Shown here: piece after piece, positions 50,509 through 59,723 of the stretch | Layout of the letters: every line of letters starts with the position of its first letter | Numbering within the stretch: position 1 is the stretch's first letter | Assembly: GCA_910577825.1 (NCBI GenBank) | Contig: CAJTOK010000002.1 | Span: 62,001-126,000, forward strand | Length of the DNA stretch: 64,000 nucleotides | DNA from: an uncultured Lachnospiraceae bacterium | Lineage (GTDB): Bacteria; Bacillota; Clostridia; Lachnospirales; Lachnospiraceae | Reading direction: 5' to 3' | Translations under genes and position numbers: made by a program | Notes under the pieces: generated by a model | What the model saw: only the letters and a program-made list of their open reading frames with translations | Database searches by the model: none | What the model was told of the DNA's origin: nothing

Positions 50509-51030
50509 CTAATTATTTATACTATCTGTCCTGCCCATATTCTTATAATTCGCAGAGGAATTAACATATACATCTCTTTCATGGCAGTATACTACACATG
50601 TATCACTAAGCAAATCATGCAGCCCCCTTTTCTGCCTGTCTGCGCCTGCCATTATATATCCTATGTATATTATTATCTTTGAAAGAAACCTGCCAAAAGT
50701 TTCCCTGAATAATATCTCAAAAAATGTAAACCTGCGGTCTTCTGTGCTTATAACTTTAATATTAAAAAGTTTCTTGCCAAGAGTTGAACCTGTAAAATAC
50801 GTTAAAAGTACAAAATATGTGGCTGTCAGTACATAAAATAATATATCTGCCACTGAATATTTAAAAATAAAATCCCTGGACAGAATATTTTGCGGATTAA
50901 AGAGCCCAAAAACCCATACAGGCAGGCGTACTATCAAAAGGACAGCTGATACTAAAAACATATCCATAATATATGCCGCCAGGCGTACAAAAAAACCTGC
51001 ATATACCAGATTATTTCCATTATCCTGCAT
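50509..51030 (-). CDS. RDD-family membrane protein
   Basis: A 173-residue protein with three TM helices (about 10-35, 50-75 and 110-130). The RDD signature begins with AGFFVRLAAYIMDMFL, where Arg and Asp are in the first helix, and continues with GSTLGKKLFNIKVI. Members are small membrane proteins, some reported as Na+/H+ antiporters, so the function here is open. It overlaps the end of sppA by 11 bases, an operon often seen in Firmicutes. Confidence 0.82.
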   Translation of the reverse strand: MQDNGNNLVYAGFFVRLAAYIMDMFLVSAVLLIVRLPVWVFGLFNPQNILSRDFIFKYSVADILFYVLTATYFVLLTYFTGSTLGKKLFNIKVISTEDRRFTFFEILFRETFGRFLSKIIIYIGYIMAGADRQKRGLHDLLSDTCVVYCHERDVYVNSSANYKNMGRTDSINN

Positions 51031-52036
51031 AATACATCAGCACCCCTTTTCCTTCATTTTCTATAATATCTTCTGCCAGGCTGGTTTCAGACTTTGGAAC
51101 AATCTTTTCTGCAGCACTGAATAATGCCCCCATAAACCCCCGTACTGTATTATCAGGTGTAAAGAATGTTATATTTTCAGGTAAACCCTCTGCAATAACA
51201 AAATCAGATTTAGCCTCTTCAATTAGCCCTATTTCATCAACCAGCCCGTTTTTAAGTGCCTGTTTTGCAGAATATATCCTGCCATCTGCAATTTTCCTTA
51301 CTGTTTCATCATCCATGCCACGGCCGCTGCACACAATATCTATAAACTGGTCATATGCTTCATCAACAAGACCCTGGAATATCTTATACTGTTCATCTGT
51401 CATATCAAGCCCTGCTGAACCCATAGATTTATTTTCGGCACTTGTTATATCAATTTCCTTAATTCCAAGCTTATCATATAATTTCTTACAGTTTACAAGG
51501 GAAATTATTACACCTATTGAACCAGTCCAGCAATTCCTGTTAGCATAAATCTTATCTGCCGCCATTGAAATATAATACCCGCCAGAACATGCCTGCCCTG
51601 CAAAATATGCCCATACCGGGCGCCCGGTCTTTTCCTTATATTCCATAAGCTTCAGATACAGCTCATCACTTTCATAAACAGACCCTCCAGGGCTGTCAAC
51701 ATACAGAAAAATACCCCTGTTATTATCTGCTTCTATCATCTGCCCAATATAATCCATATATAAATCATGGTTATATACTGATGGAGATGTCCAGCTTGCT
51801 GCAGAAGATGCACCTATAGTACCTTCAATATTAATAACTCCTATAAAATCATCTAATGGCAAATCAGCCTTTGTATTAATCTGTGATGAAACAAACTCAC
51901 TTAATATCCCCTTCTTTGCCTCATCCTGTGCCTCTGTTATCCTGTTTCCTATTATATTGGAAAATATGCCTGTTATTCCCGTTGCTATTATAATAAGGCA
52001 GGTTATTACTATTCCCACTATTTGTTTTGTTTTCAT
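51020..52036 (-). CDS. sppA: Signal peptide peptidase SppA
   Basis: SppA is a membrane serine protease that degrades cleaved signal peptides. The 338-residue protein has an N-terminal TM helix (VGIVITCLIIIATGITGIF), the LYVDSPGGSV strand, the nucleophile Ser151 in ACSGGYY and a lysine-containing ENKSMGS segment where the general base is expected. It is of the half-length (bacillar) type. The leader contains a 28-codon open frame and a long inverted repeat just before the start. The gene overlaps the RDD gene downstream. Confidence 0.93.
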   Translation of the reverse strand: MKTKQIVGIVITCLIIIATGITGIFSNIIGNRITEAQDEAKKGILSEFVSSQINTKADLPLDDFIGVINIEGTIGASSAASWTSPSVYNHDLYMDYIGQMIEADNNRGIFLYVDSPGGSVYESDELYLKLMEYKEKTGRPVWAYFAGQACSGGYYISMAADKIYANRNCWTGSIGVIISLVNCKKLYDKLGIKEIDITSAENKSMGSAGLDMTDEQYKIFQGLVDEAYDQFIDIVCSGRGMDDETVRKIADGRIYSAKQALKNGLVDEIGLIEEAKSDFVIAEGLPENITFFTPDNTVRGFMGALFSAAEKIVPKSETSLAEDIIENEGKGVLMYYAG

Positions 52037-52045
52037 AATTTTCTC

Positions 52046-52132
52046 TCATTTCTGCGCTGCCTTTTGCGCATAATGCAATGTTTGTGCCGCAGCGCAGACA
52101 CAAACTTGCTGAGTGAAAAATTTATTTTTCAC
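52046..52132 (-). CDS. Possible 28-codon leader ORF before sppA
   Basis: AAAGAGG stands six bases before a GTG that opens a 28-codon frame ending in TGA at 52048-52046, ten bases before the sppA ATG. The product would begin MKNKFFTQQVCVC and end with an alanine/glutamine-rich tail. The frame lies entirely within the inverted-repeat leader, so it could be a translation-coupled leader peptide, or chance coding in a dispersed repeat. I cannot tell which. Confidence 0.35.
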   Translation of the reverse strand: MKNKFFTQQVCVCAAAQTLHYAQKAAQK

Positions 52133-52134
52133 TC
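52051..52134 (-). repeat. Inverted-repeat leader of sppA
   Basis: On the minus strand GAGTGAAAAA pairs with TTTTTCACTC (52134-52111). Then GTTTGTG pairs with CACAAAC (52105-52080) around the loop TCTGCGCTGCGG. That loop's TCTGCGCTGC is exactly complementary to GCAGCGCAGA at 52060-52051, directly before the sppA ribosome-binding region. The two pairings exclude a simple nested fold and suggest a pseudoknot or a switch. The layout resembles the trkA and relQ leaders. Confidence 0.55.
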
Positions 52135-52163
52135 TTAACCTCTTTCTTATTAGTTTTTATGTA

Positions 52164-52216
52164 TTAACAAAAGTGTGCCACATATAACACATTACCATAA
52201 TTATATGTAACACACT
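52164..52216 (-). terminator. Terminator of glgP
   Basis: On the minus strand AGTGTGTTACATATAA pairs with TTATATGTGGCACACT (one internal mismatch region), followed by TTTTGTT. It lies about 30 bases after the glgP stop. Confidence 0.82.
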
Positions 52217-52247
52217 CTTGAAATTTCATTAATATTTTATACTTAGG

Positions 52248-54707
52248 TTAATCCTGCAAATCAACCTTTACTTTTTCCAGATGCCATATATCTTTTGCAT
52301 ACTCCTCGATAGTCCTGTCAGATGAGAACTTGCCGCACTTAGCCACATTTAACATTGCAGAACGTGCCCAGCCCTTTGTATCCCTGTAAGCCTGTTCTAC
52401 CTTTTTCTGTGCTTCTGCATATGAGCGGAAATCTTTAAGTATAAAGTACATATCTGCAGGGCTTCCGCCTGTGCTTTCAAGAAGTGAGCTGTAAATCTCA
52501 CGGAATTCTTCTGAATTTCCAGGAGAATATGTCCCGTCTACAAGCTGTGTAAGCACTGCACGTATTTCTGAATCTATATTATAAATTTCCCTTGGGTTAT
52601 ACTGCCTGTTATGCTCAAACTCTATTACTTCGTCAGAAGAAAGACCGAAAATAAACGCATTCTCTTCACCGACTTCTTCTACTATCTCCACATTAGCACC
52701 ATCCATAGTACCTAAAGTAAGCGCACCATTTAACATAAACTTCATGTTTCCTGTACCTGATGCCTCTTTACTTGCAGTAGAAATCTGCTCTGATACATCA
52801 GCTGCTGCAAAAATAAGCTCTGCATTAGATACACGGTAGTTTTCAATAAAGACAACCTTAATTTTATCATTAATCCCTTTATCGTTATTTACCACACCAG
52901 CAACGCTGTTAATAAGTTTAATTATAGCTTTTGCACGCCTGTAGCCTGCGGAAGCCTTTGCACCAAATATAAATGTCCTCGGGTAAAAGTCCATACCAGG
53001 ATTTTTCTTAAGCTCATTATATAAATACATTACATGAAGAATATTAAGAAGCTGGCGCTTATATTCATGCAGGCGCTTAACCTGTACATCAAAAATTGAA
53101 CGTGGGTTTACTTCAATTCCATTATGCTCTTTAATATACTCTGCAAGCCTTATCTTATTCTGGTATTTAATATTCATAAATTCCTTCTGGCTGAGTTCAT
53201 CATCAACATATGTTGATAATTCATTTATATGCCCAAGGTCTGTAATCCACTCGTTGCCAATTTTCTTTGTAACCCACCCGGCAAGCAGCGGGTTTCCATG
53301 AAGGAGGAATCTTCTCTGCGTAATTCCGTTTGTCTTATTATTAAACTTCTCAGGCATCATCTGGTAGAAGTCTTTAAGCTCCTGGTTTTTAAGGATTTCT
53401 GTGTGAAGCCTTGCAACACCATTTACAGAAAAGCTTGCTGCAATCGCAAGATGTGCCATTTTAACCTGTCCGTCATAAATTATGGCCATCTTTTCAACTT
53501 TGCTGTAATCATCAGGGTATGATGACTGTATTTTAATAATAAACCTGCGGTTAATCTCTTCAATAATCTGGTAAATCCTTGGCAAAAGCCTTGAAAACAG
53601 CTCTAAAGGCCATTTCTCCAGTGCTTCTGACATTATAGTATGGTTAGTGTATGCGCATGTTTTAGTTGTAACATCCCATGCTTCATCCCATGATAAGTTA
53701 TAATCATCCATTAAAATACGCATAAGTTCCGCTACTGTTACTGTAGGATGTGTATCATTAAGCTGGAAACATACTTTCTCATGCAGCCTGCGGATATCAT
53801 CATGCTTTTCAAGATATTTCAGTATAGCCCTCTGCACACTTGCAGACACAAAGAAATACTGCTGTTTAAGCCTTAACTCCTTACCAGCAATATGGTTATC
53901 ATTTGGATAAAGCACTTCACATATTGTACGTGCAAGGTTCTGCTGCTCAACAGCTTTCTGGTAATCACCTTTATCAAATGAATCAAGGTTAAATGTGTCG
54001 ATTGCTTCTGCGTCCCAGATACGCAGTGTATTGACCACATTATTATTATAGCCGACAATAGGCAGGTCATATGGGACAGCCCTTACTGACTGGTAGTTCT
54101 CCTGTATAAATTTGTCACGGCCGCACTCATCCTTACGGATAGAAACATAGCCGCCAAATTTAACTTCAACTGCATATTCAGGCCTTTTTATTTCAAACGG
54201 GTTGCCATGCTTAAGCCAGTCATCAGGCCTTTCTACCTGGTAACCATCTTTTATCACCTGCTTAAACATACCATACTTGTAACGTATGCCACAGCCATAT
54301 GCAGGGTATCCAAGTGTTGAAAGGGAATCAAGGAAACATGCTGCAAGACGTCCAAGTCCGCCATTGCCCAGTGCGGCATCTGGTTCTTCATCTTCTATTA
54401 TATCAAGGTTCATGCCCATTTCCTCTATGGCTTCCTTAATAGCTTTATTTCCTTTCAGATTGATAATAATATTGCCTAAAGCCCTTCCTGTAAGGAACTC
54501 CATGGACAAGTAATATACTGTCTTTACATCCTTTTCCTCATATGTTTTATGTGTAGCCATCCACTGGTCAACAACAAAATCCTTTACTGCATATGAAACA
54601 GCCTGGAATTTCTGCTGGTCATCTGCTTCGTCTATTGACTTACGGAAAAGCACCTTTAAATAGTCCTCAATTTCTTTCTTAAACTTTTCTTTATTTAATT
54701 CCTTCAT
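52248..54707 (-). CDS. glgP: Glycogen/starch phosphorylase
   Basis: A PLP-dependent phosphorylase releasing glucose-1-phosphate from alpha-1,4-glucans. The 819 residues include YYLSMEFLTGRALGN, NGGLGRLAACFLDS, GYPAYGCGIRYKYGMFKQ, VQRIHEYKRQLLN-like VKRLHEYKRQLLN and the PLP lysine in KEASGTGNMKFMLNGAL. I start at the ATG at 54707, which AGGAGG precedes; a longer frame without a site is antisense-like and hydrophobic. Length is standard. A strong promoter lies upstream. Confidence 0.97.
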   Translation of the reverse strand: MKELNKEKFKKEIEDYLKVLFRKSIDEADDQQKFQAVSYAVKDFVVDQWMATHKTYEEKDVKTVYYLSMEFLTGRALGNIIINLKGNKAIKEAIEEMGMNLDIIEDEEPDAALGNGGLGRLAACFLDSLSTLGYPAYGCGIRYKYGMFKQVIKDGYQVERPDDWLKHGNPFEIKRPEYAVEVKFGGYVSIRKDECGRDKFIQENYQSVRAVPYDLPIVGYNNNVVNTLRIWDAEAIDTFNLDSFDKGDYQKAVEQQNLARTICEVLYPNDNHIAGKELRLKQQYFFVSASVQRAILKYLEKHDDIRRLHEKVCFQLNDTHPTVTVAELMRILMDDYNLSWDEAWDVTTKTCAYTNHTIMSEALEKWPLELFSRLLPRIYQIIEEINRRFIIKIQSSYPDDYSKVEKMAIIYDGQVKMAHLAIAASFSVNGVARLHTEILKNQELKDFYQMMPEKFNNKTNGITQRRFLLHGNPLLAGWVTKKIGNEWITDLGHINELSTYVDDELSQKEFMNIKYQNKIRLAEYIKEHNGIEVNPRSIFDVQVKRLHEYKRQLLNILHVMYLYNELKKNPGMDFYPRTFIFGAKASAGYRRAKAIIKLINSVAGVVNNDKGINDKIKVVFIENYRVSNAELIFAAADVSEQISTASKEASGTGNMKFMLNGALTLGTMDGANVEIVEEVGEENAFIFGLSSDEVIEFEHNRQYNPREIYNIDSEIRAVLTQLVDGTYSPGNSEEFREIYSSLLESTGGSPADMYFILKDFRSYAEAQKKVEQAYRDTKGWARSAMLNVAKCGKFSSDRTIEEYAKDIWHLEKVKVDLQD

Positions 54708-54753
54708 CTCATTTCCTCCTAATGCTGACATATCTGCAATGAATAATATAAGT

Positions 54754-54782
54754 ATTATATAACAAGGCAGGCTAAAAATCAA
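54754..54782 (-). promoter_or_regulatory. Promoter of glgP
   Basis: On the minus strand TTGATT (54782-54777), a 17-base spacer and TATAAT (54759-54754) give a strong vegetative promoter 50 bases before the glgP start. Confidence 0.82.
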
Positions 54783-54903
54783 CGAATCTGCCGTAATTAA
54801 GCTAACCTTTTTCACCATATCTGTTATAATAACAGCAATATCCATGAATATTTTCCCTGTTTTATCATAAATATAGTACAAAATATAACAGAGGCTGGAC
54901 ATT

Positions 54904-55338
54904 ATGTGCAACAATAAAAAATTTCTTTTTAATTGTATAAAACCCGGTTTTCTTATTTTTCTCCTTATATTACCACTCTATTTTACTATAGGATGTGAAA
55001 AAAAGGAAGAGAAAAAAACTTCATCTGTTGATTTTACGGTAGTTACTGAAAGCGATATGCCAAAAGACCTGGAAAAATTAATAAAAGAGCGCCGTAAAAA
55101 TCCATTTGAGCTTAGTTACAGCGATGGCTCATATCTATATATAGCCAAGGGCTATGGCAGACAGGAAACTTCAGATTACAGCATTATTGTTAATGATTTT
55201 TATTTATCTGGTGATAACCTGGTGTTTGATACAGATTTATCCGGCCCTGGCCAGAATGATAATGTTTCTGGCAAGGCATCATACCCATATATAGTTATTA
55301 AAACTGAATATATAGAAAACCCTATAATATTCCAGTAA
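54904..55338 (+). CDS. PrcB-family lipoprotein
   Basis: A 144-residue secreted lipoprotein. The N-terminus has a hydrophobic signal (FLIFLLILPLYFTIGC) ending in a lipobox-like cysteine. The mature part, about 110 residues, ends in the PrcB C-terminal-like fold with LYIAKGYGRQETSDYSIIV, NDFYLSGDNLVFD and YIVIKTEYIENPIIF. PrcB domains occur in treponemal dentilisin complexes and in many unlinked Firmicutes lipoproteins, so its function here is unknown. It is divergent from glgP. Confidence 0.72.
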   Translation: MCNNKKFLFNCIKPGFLIFLLILPLYFTIGCEKKEEKKTSSVDFTVVTESDMPKDLEKLIKERRKNPFELSYSDGSYLYIAKGYGRQETSDYSIIVNDFYLSGDNLVFDTDLSGPGQNDNVSGKASYPYIVIKTEYIENPIIFQ

Positions 55339-55391
55339 TCCAGATAAAAAATGTATTATGGCATGGTTATAAAGAAAATTTCTATTATGTA

Positions 55392-55420
55392 TTTACAAAT
55401 CCGAATTATATTTGTATTAT
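55392..55420 (+). promoter_or_regulatory. Promoter of the GH31 glucosidase
   Basis: TTTACA (55392-55397), a 17-base spacer and TATTAT (55415-55420) fit a sigma-A promoter. AATCCG and CGGATT flank the -10 region as a loose inverted repeat. Confidence 0.7.
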
Positions 55421-55468
55421 TTCAATAAGAATATAAAACGGATTACCAGAAAGGAGCCATGATATAAT

Positions 55469-57769
55469 ATGAAACACAGGATTAAACACCCCGCTTCATC
55501 ATTTACTATACAAAATGACAAACTGCCTGCCGGTTCTGTTTTGCAAATTGACGCTATTACAGATAATATAATAAGAATCCATACTATTACTGGTACACAA
55601 AATACAGATGGAAGTTCTTTTGCAATAGAAAATCCCCCTGGACTGTCAGGCAGTTTTGATATATCCAGCCATAAACAGGCTATAACAGCAGCTACAAGCT
55701 GTCTTACTTTAAAAGCTTCAAAGTCCCTGCAAATTGATATTTATGATAAAAAAGGAAACCTTGTCTGTGCTGGTGCTAGAGCAAATAATAATGTGGCAGC
55801 ACAGCTGTCCAAAGAAGAAATTTCGCAGTTAATACAGGAAGGACATATGGCGGATACTTCTGATATACAGTTTAAATATAAAGCCACCAAAAAAATCATG
55901 GGAGATGAATCATTCTACGGCCTTGGGGATAAAACTGGTTTTCTGGACAAAAAAGGTTATGATTACATTATGTGGAATTCTGACAACCCTGACCCCCACG
56001 TTGAAAACCCTGCTTTCCGTGCACTTTATAAGTCTGTACCATTTTTTATAGTCCGCCGCCAGAACTGCACATATGGTATTTTTCTTGATAATACGTATAA
56101 ATCTTATTTTGATTTTGGCTGTTCTGATGCTGGCTGTTATTCATTTGGGGTTACTGGAGGTGAGCTTGATTATTACTTTATATATGGAAAAAATATCAAG
56201 GAAGTTATAAAAAATTATACTTCCCTTACAGGACGCAGCCCCCTGCCACAATTATGGACTCTGGGTTACCACCAGTCACGCTGGAGTTATTCATCAGAAG
56301 ATGAAGTTATTAAGCTTGCAGATAATTTTAAAAAATATGATATTCCTTGTGATGCAGTCCATCTTGATATTGACTATATGGACCAGTTCAAGGTTTTTAC
56401 CAATGACAGCAGCCGTTTTCCAGACCTTAAATCTTTAAGCCGCCGGCTTTCAAAAGATGGCATAAAACTTGTATCTATAATTGACCCCGGTGTAAAAGCA
56501 GAAGATGGTTATTATATGTATGATGAAGGAAATAAAAACAACTATTTTGCTACATCAGAAGATGGCAAAGTATACCATAATGCTGTATGGCCAGGCGATT
56601 CTGTTTTCCCTGCTTTCACTTCTTCCAAAGTGCGCAAATGGTGGGGAGATAAAACAAAATTTTTAACAGATAATGGCATATCAGGAATCTGGAACGATAT
56701 GAATGAACCGGCAAGTTTTAATGGCCCGCTTCCTGATAATATTATATTCCCGGGTGATGGAAAGGATTATACACATAAAGAAATACACAATGTATATGGC
56801 CATCTTATGGCAGAAGCAACCTACAATGGATTAAAGGAAAATACACAAAAACGTCCTTTTGTTATAACACGTGCATGTTACAGCGGCTCACAGAAATATA
56901 CTACTGTCTGGATGGGCGATAACCAGAGCATATGGACACACCTTAAACTTGCAATACCACAGATACTTAATTGCGGCATGTCAGGCATACCATTCTGCGG
57001 GGTGGATATAGGAGGCTTTGGCTCTAACGCAACACCTGAACTTTTATCACGCTGGACTGAAGCATGTTGTTTCTTTCCTTTATTCAGGAACCATAGTGCC
57101 AAAATGACACGCAGGCAGGAACCATGGGCATTTGATAAACGTACTCTTGATATTTGCCGCAAATATATTAAACTCCGTTATAAATTCATTCCATACCTGT
57201 ATGACCTGTGCTATGAAGAAACCCTTACAGGGCTTCCAATACTGCGCCCGCTGGTTATGGAATATGAAAATGACCCAGAGGTTATTAACTGTAATGATGA
57301 ATATTTAGTTGGAAACAGTATACTTGTTGCCCCTGTTACAGACCAGGGCGTTTCTGTACGCAGCATTTACCTTCCACATGGCATATGGATTGATTATAAC
57401 AGCGGCAGGCGCATTAAAGGCGGAAGGTATATTTTATATAATGCCCCTCTTGATATATGCCCTGTATTTATTAAAGGAGGCAGTATACTGCCAACATATC
57501 CTGGTATTCCAAACCTGGATATGCCAAATACCCGCAAGCTGGTTATTGAATTTTATCCTTTAGATTATAAAGCCCCTGGTAATTATACCAGCAAAGCATG
57601 TTATTACATGCACTACCAGGACAATGGCACTGATTTTAACTACCAGACAGGTGAATATAATTTATATAAATTCAGCTTCTCCCCAGACCGTCCGGGCGGA
57701 CTGGAAATTAAATTAACCACAAATGGATATAAAGGGAAATATAAAAGCATTTCAGCTGTAATAAAATAA
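55469..57769 (+). CDS. GH31 alpha-glucosidase
   Basis: A retaining alpha-glucosidase or alpha-xylosidase-type enzyme. The 766 residues have an N-terminal beta-sandwich, a (beta/alpha)8 barrel with nucleophile Asp410 in GIWNDMNEPASF, and the acid/base aspartate in VWMGDNQSIW. The C-terminal sandwich (HGIWIDYNSGRRI) completes the fold. PLPQLWTLGYHQSRWSY is typical of GH31 glucosidases acting on malto-oligosaccharides. There is no signal peptide, so it is cytoplasmic. With glgP nearby it probably contributes to glucan breakdown. It ends two bases from the convergent FHA gene. Confidence 0.94.
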   Translation: MKHRIKHPASSFTIQNDKLPAGSVLQIDAITDNIIRIHTITGTQNTDGSSFAIENPPGLSGSFDISSHKQAITAATSCLTLKASKSLQIDIYDKKGNLVCAGARANNNVAAQLSKEEISQLIQEGHMADTSDIQFKYKATKKIMGDESFYGLGDKTGFLDKKGYDYIMWNSDNPDPHVENPAFRALYKSVPFFIVRRQNCTYGIFLDNTYKSYFDFGCSDAGCYSFGVTGGELDYYFIYGKNIKEVIKNYTSLTGRSPLPQLWTLGYHQSRWSYSSEDEVIKLADNFKKYDIPCDAVHLDIDYMDQFKVFTNDSSRFPDLKSLSRRLSKDGIKLVSIIDPGVKAEDGYYMYDEGNKNNYFATSEDGKVYHNAVWPGDSVFPAFTSSKVRKWWGDKTKFLTDNGISGIWNDMNEPASFNGPLPDNIIFPGDGKDYTHKEIHNVYGHLMAEATYNGLKENTQKRPFVITRACYSGSQKYTTVWMGDNQSIWTHLKLAIPQILNCGMSGIPFCGVDIGGFGSNATPELLSRWTEACCFFPLFRNHSAKMTRRQEPWAFDKRTLDICRKYIKLRYKFIPYLYDLCYEETLTGLPILRPLVMEYENDPEVINCNDEYLVGNSILVAPVTDQGVSVRSIYLPHGIWIDYNSGRRIKGGRYILYNAPLDICPVFIKGGSILPTYPGIPNLDMPNTRKLVIEFYPLDYKAPGNYTSKACYYMHYQDNGTDFNYQTGEYNLYKFSFSPDRPGGLEIKLTTNGYKGKYKSISAVIK

Positions 57770-57770
57770 A

Positions 57771-58832
57771 TTACTGTTTCTGGCATGACAGCCTGCACAA
57801 AATACCAGCAAATGAAATAACATCTGCAGCATTACACAATATCTTTACATTTGCTGGTATCCTTTCCCCATTTATAAAAGTACCATTAGAAGAATTAGAA
57901 TCTTCTATATAAAGCTTCCCGTCTTCTATATAAAATACAGCATGATGGCGGCTTATATAACAGGCTGGCAATATTAAATTACAATCCCTGTTTCTGCCTA
58001 TGCTGGCTTCCAGCTGGTTTTCCCCTGTCATTAAACCTATATCTTCAAGACATACTTCACCACTTTTTTCATCTGTCCTGAAGGGAATGGAATCTTTATC
58101 AATACATAATATATATTTATTCTTTTTATCTTGCCCTGCCCTGTTTTCTGGTACACTATCCTGGTGTACTGCACTACTGGTTTTACTATCATTACACCCG
58201 TAAACACAATTTCCACCGTCTTTCTTTTCTACAATATTATCCTGTTTATTTTGCAATGTATGGCTTATAGCACCTGGTTTAAAACCTTTAATATATGCTT
58301 TTACATCCTGTATAATAAATCCCCCGTCTGTTATTAAACCATATATGCCATAAATAAACTCCGCTGCACTTTTATCATCATGGTTAATATATTCTATAAT
58401 ATTTTCTGTAAGTTTTTTTATATTCTCCTGGAAATCCCCTTGCAGTTCAGGTACACAGCAGAATTTTACATTTTTATTTTTCTTATCCCAGAATATATAT
58501 TCCAAATCCATTAAATAAGAATCTTCATTAAGGAAAAATTCTTCCCCGTTTAAAACTGCCTGTACAATATCCATATATAATTGTTTCGCTGTATTATAAC
58601 TGATACTATACTCTCCAATATATTCTTTTAAAGACTGCATTCCCTGTATACTATAATATAATGCCAGGCTGTTATCAATATAACGGCATTCCATATCTAA
58701 AAGACACTGTATTTGATTATTTTTCATCATATTCATAGAAAGCGACGCCCCAATATCTGTTCCAGGCTCAATTACCAGATATGACATCTTACTGTCATGG
58801 TATATATGTTTTTTCAATAACTGCCACCTCAT
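57771..58832 (-). CDS. FHA-domain protein of the tad locus (DUF6382 + FHA)
   Basis: The first 190 residues (YLVIEPGTDIGASLSMNMM, QGMQSLKEYIGEY, DLEYIFWDKKNKNVKF) form the DUF6382 region common in clostridial pilus loci. The C-terminal 100 residues are an FHA phospho-threonine-binding domain (IGRNRDCNLILP, YISRHHAVFYIEDGKL, SNSSNGTFINGERI). It starts inside the TadE-like gene with a four-base overlap, as the last gene of the locus. It may assemble or regulate the pilus machine through phosphorylation, which is inference. Confidence 0.85.
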   Translation of the reverse strand: MRWQLLKKHIYHDSKMSYLVIEPGTDIGASLSMNMMKNNQIQCLLDMECRYIDNSLALYYSIQGMQSLKEYIGEYSISYNTAKQLYMDIVQAVLNGEEFFLNEDSYLMDLEYIFWDKKNKNVKFCCVPELQGDFQENIKKLTENIIEYINHDDKSAAEFIYGIYGLITDGGFIIQDVKAYIKGFKPGAISHTLQNKQDNIVEKKDGGNCVYGCNDSKTSSAVHQDSVPENRAGQDKKNKYILCIDKDSIPFRTDEKSGEVCLEDIGLMTGENQLEASIGRNRDCNLILPACYISRHHAVFYIEDGKLYIEDSNSSNGTFINGERIPANVKILCNAADVISFAGILCRLSCQKQ

Positions 58833-59257
58833 TCATTTGAAAGAATCCCTTTTACCCTTATTATAAATTCTGGATGCACAGCAAGACACTTATCTTGTAC
58901 TGATATTTCCTGTTTATTATTTATAAAATATTTTATAACAGGTATATCCAGATTACATTCTGCTGTTACATCTGACTGTATATACAATTTATTCTTAGAT
59001 ACCCCGCCTGATACTACATTAAACATCCATAAATTTTCCTGCATGTCCTGCTGCCACTCTTCATTATTTTTATATTCTTTTCTTCCCTCTGATACATTTA
59101 CAACTGCCTGCTGCATATTGCTGTATACAACTGCTTTATCGTGTAAATAATATAATACATAAATCATTGCAAATATCATACCTAACACTACAGGAACAAC
59201 AAATGCTGCTTCAACAGCATAGCTGCCCTTCATTCTGGAAATTTTTAATAATGCCAT
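58829..59257 (-). CDS. TadE-like pseudopilin
   Basis: A 142-residue minor pilin-like protein. Its N-terminus MKGSYAVEAAFVVPVVLGMIFAMIYVLYY is a class III signal: a short basic leader, a glycine at the cut site, Glu near position 5 of the mature form and one long hydrophobic helix. The remainder is outside the cell and short. It is expected to be cleaved by the TadV-type peptidase next door and built into or used for the Flp pilus. Confidence 0.85.
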   Translation of the reverse strand: MALLKISRMKGSYAVEAAFVVPVVLGMIFAMIYVLYYLHDKAVVYSNMQQAVVNVSEGRKEYKNNEEWQQDMQENLWMFNVVSGGVSKNKLYIQSDVTAECNLDIPVIKYFINNKQEISVQDKCLAVHPEFIIRVKGILSNE

Positions 59258-59284
59258 TATTTTCCCCTTTCTTATTACTGCATA

Positions 59285-59722
59285 TTATAATGGAATATAA
59301 ATGCCTGCTACATAAAAAATAAATGAACCAAGCACAAATGGCGCAAGCGGCATACAATAATTATGCTGTTTATGCTTTACTAAAACAAGAAATACTGCGG
59401 CACAAAAAGCCAGCATAAAACTAAATATAATTATAAAAATATTTGCCATAATCCCGGTTCCTAAACCTGTTAATGCAAAAAGAAAAGCATCACCCATTCC
59501 TAACTGCCCCCTTGTCACAACAGAAGATATAACAAATAATAAACATACAATAACTGCACCTGCCACATCTGCAAATGAAATGCTTTGCTGCCATATATGG
59601 AAGCAAAGCACAAGTACAGAACCTGCAATAATAACTGGCAGATATATTTCTTTATATTTCAAATCCGTTATTGTACATATAATTAAACTTATGCCTACTA
59701 TAATATATAATAAAATCTGCAT
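59285..59722 (-). CDS. A24 prepilin peptidase, TadV/CpaA type
   Basis: The enzyme removes the leader from Flp prepilins and TadE-like pseudopilins. The 145-residue, six-helix protein has one catalytic aspartate in the TDLKYKEI N-terminal part and the second in the GxGD motif RGQLGMGDAF. It lacks the cytoplasmic methyltransferase domain, as in the short Tad form. Neighbouring pilin genes supply its substrates. Confidence 0.92.
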   Translation of the reverse strand: MQILLYIIVGISLIICTITDLKYKEIYLPVIIAGSVLVLCFHIWQQSISFADVAGAVIVCLLFVISSVVTRGQLGMGDAFLFALTGLGTGIMANIFIIIFSFMLAFCAAVFLVLVKHKQHNYCMPLAPFVLGSFIFYVAGIYIPL

Positions 59723-59723
59723 T

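Noticed and set aside
54708..54914. 69-residue N-terminal extension of GlgP
   Set aside because: It runs through the promoter region and has no ribosome binding site; the ATG at 54707 has AGGAGG.
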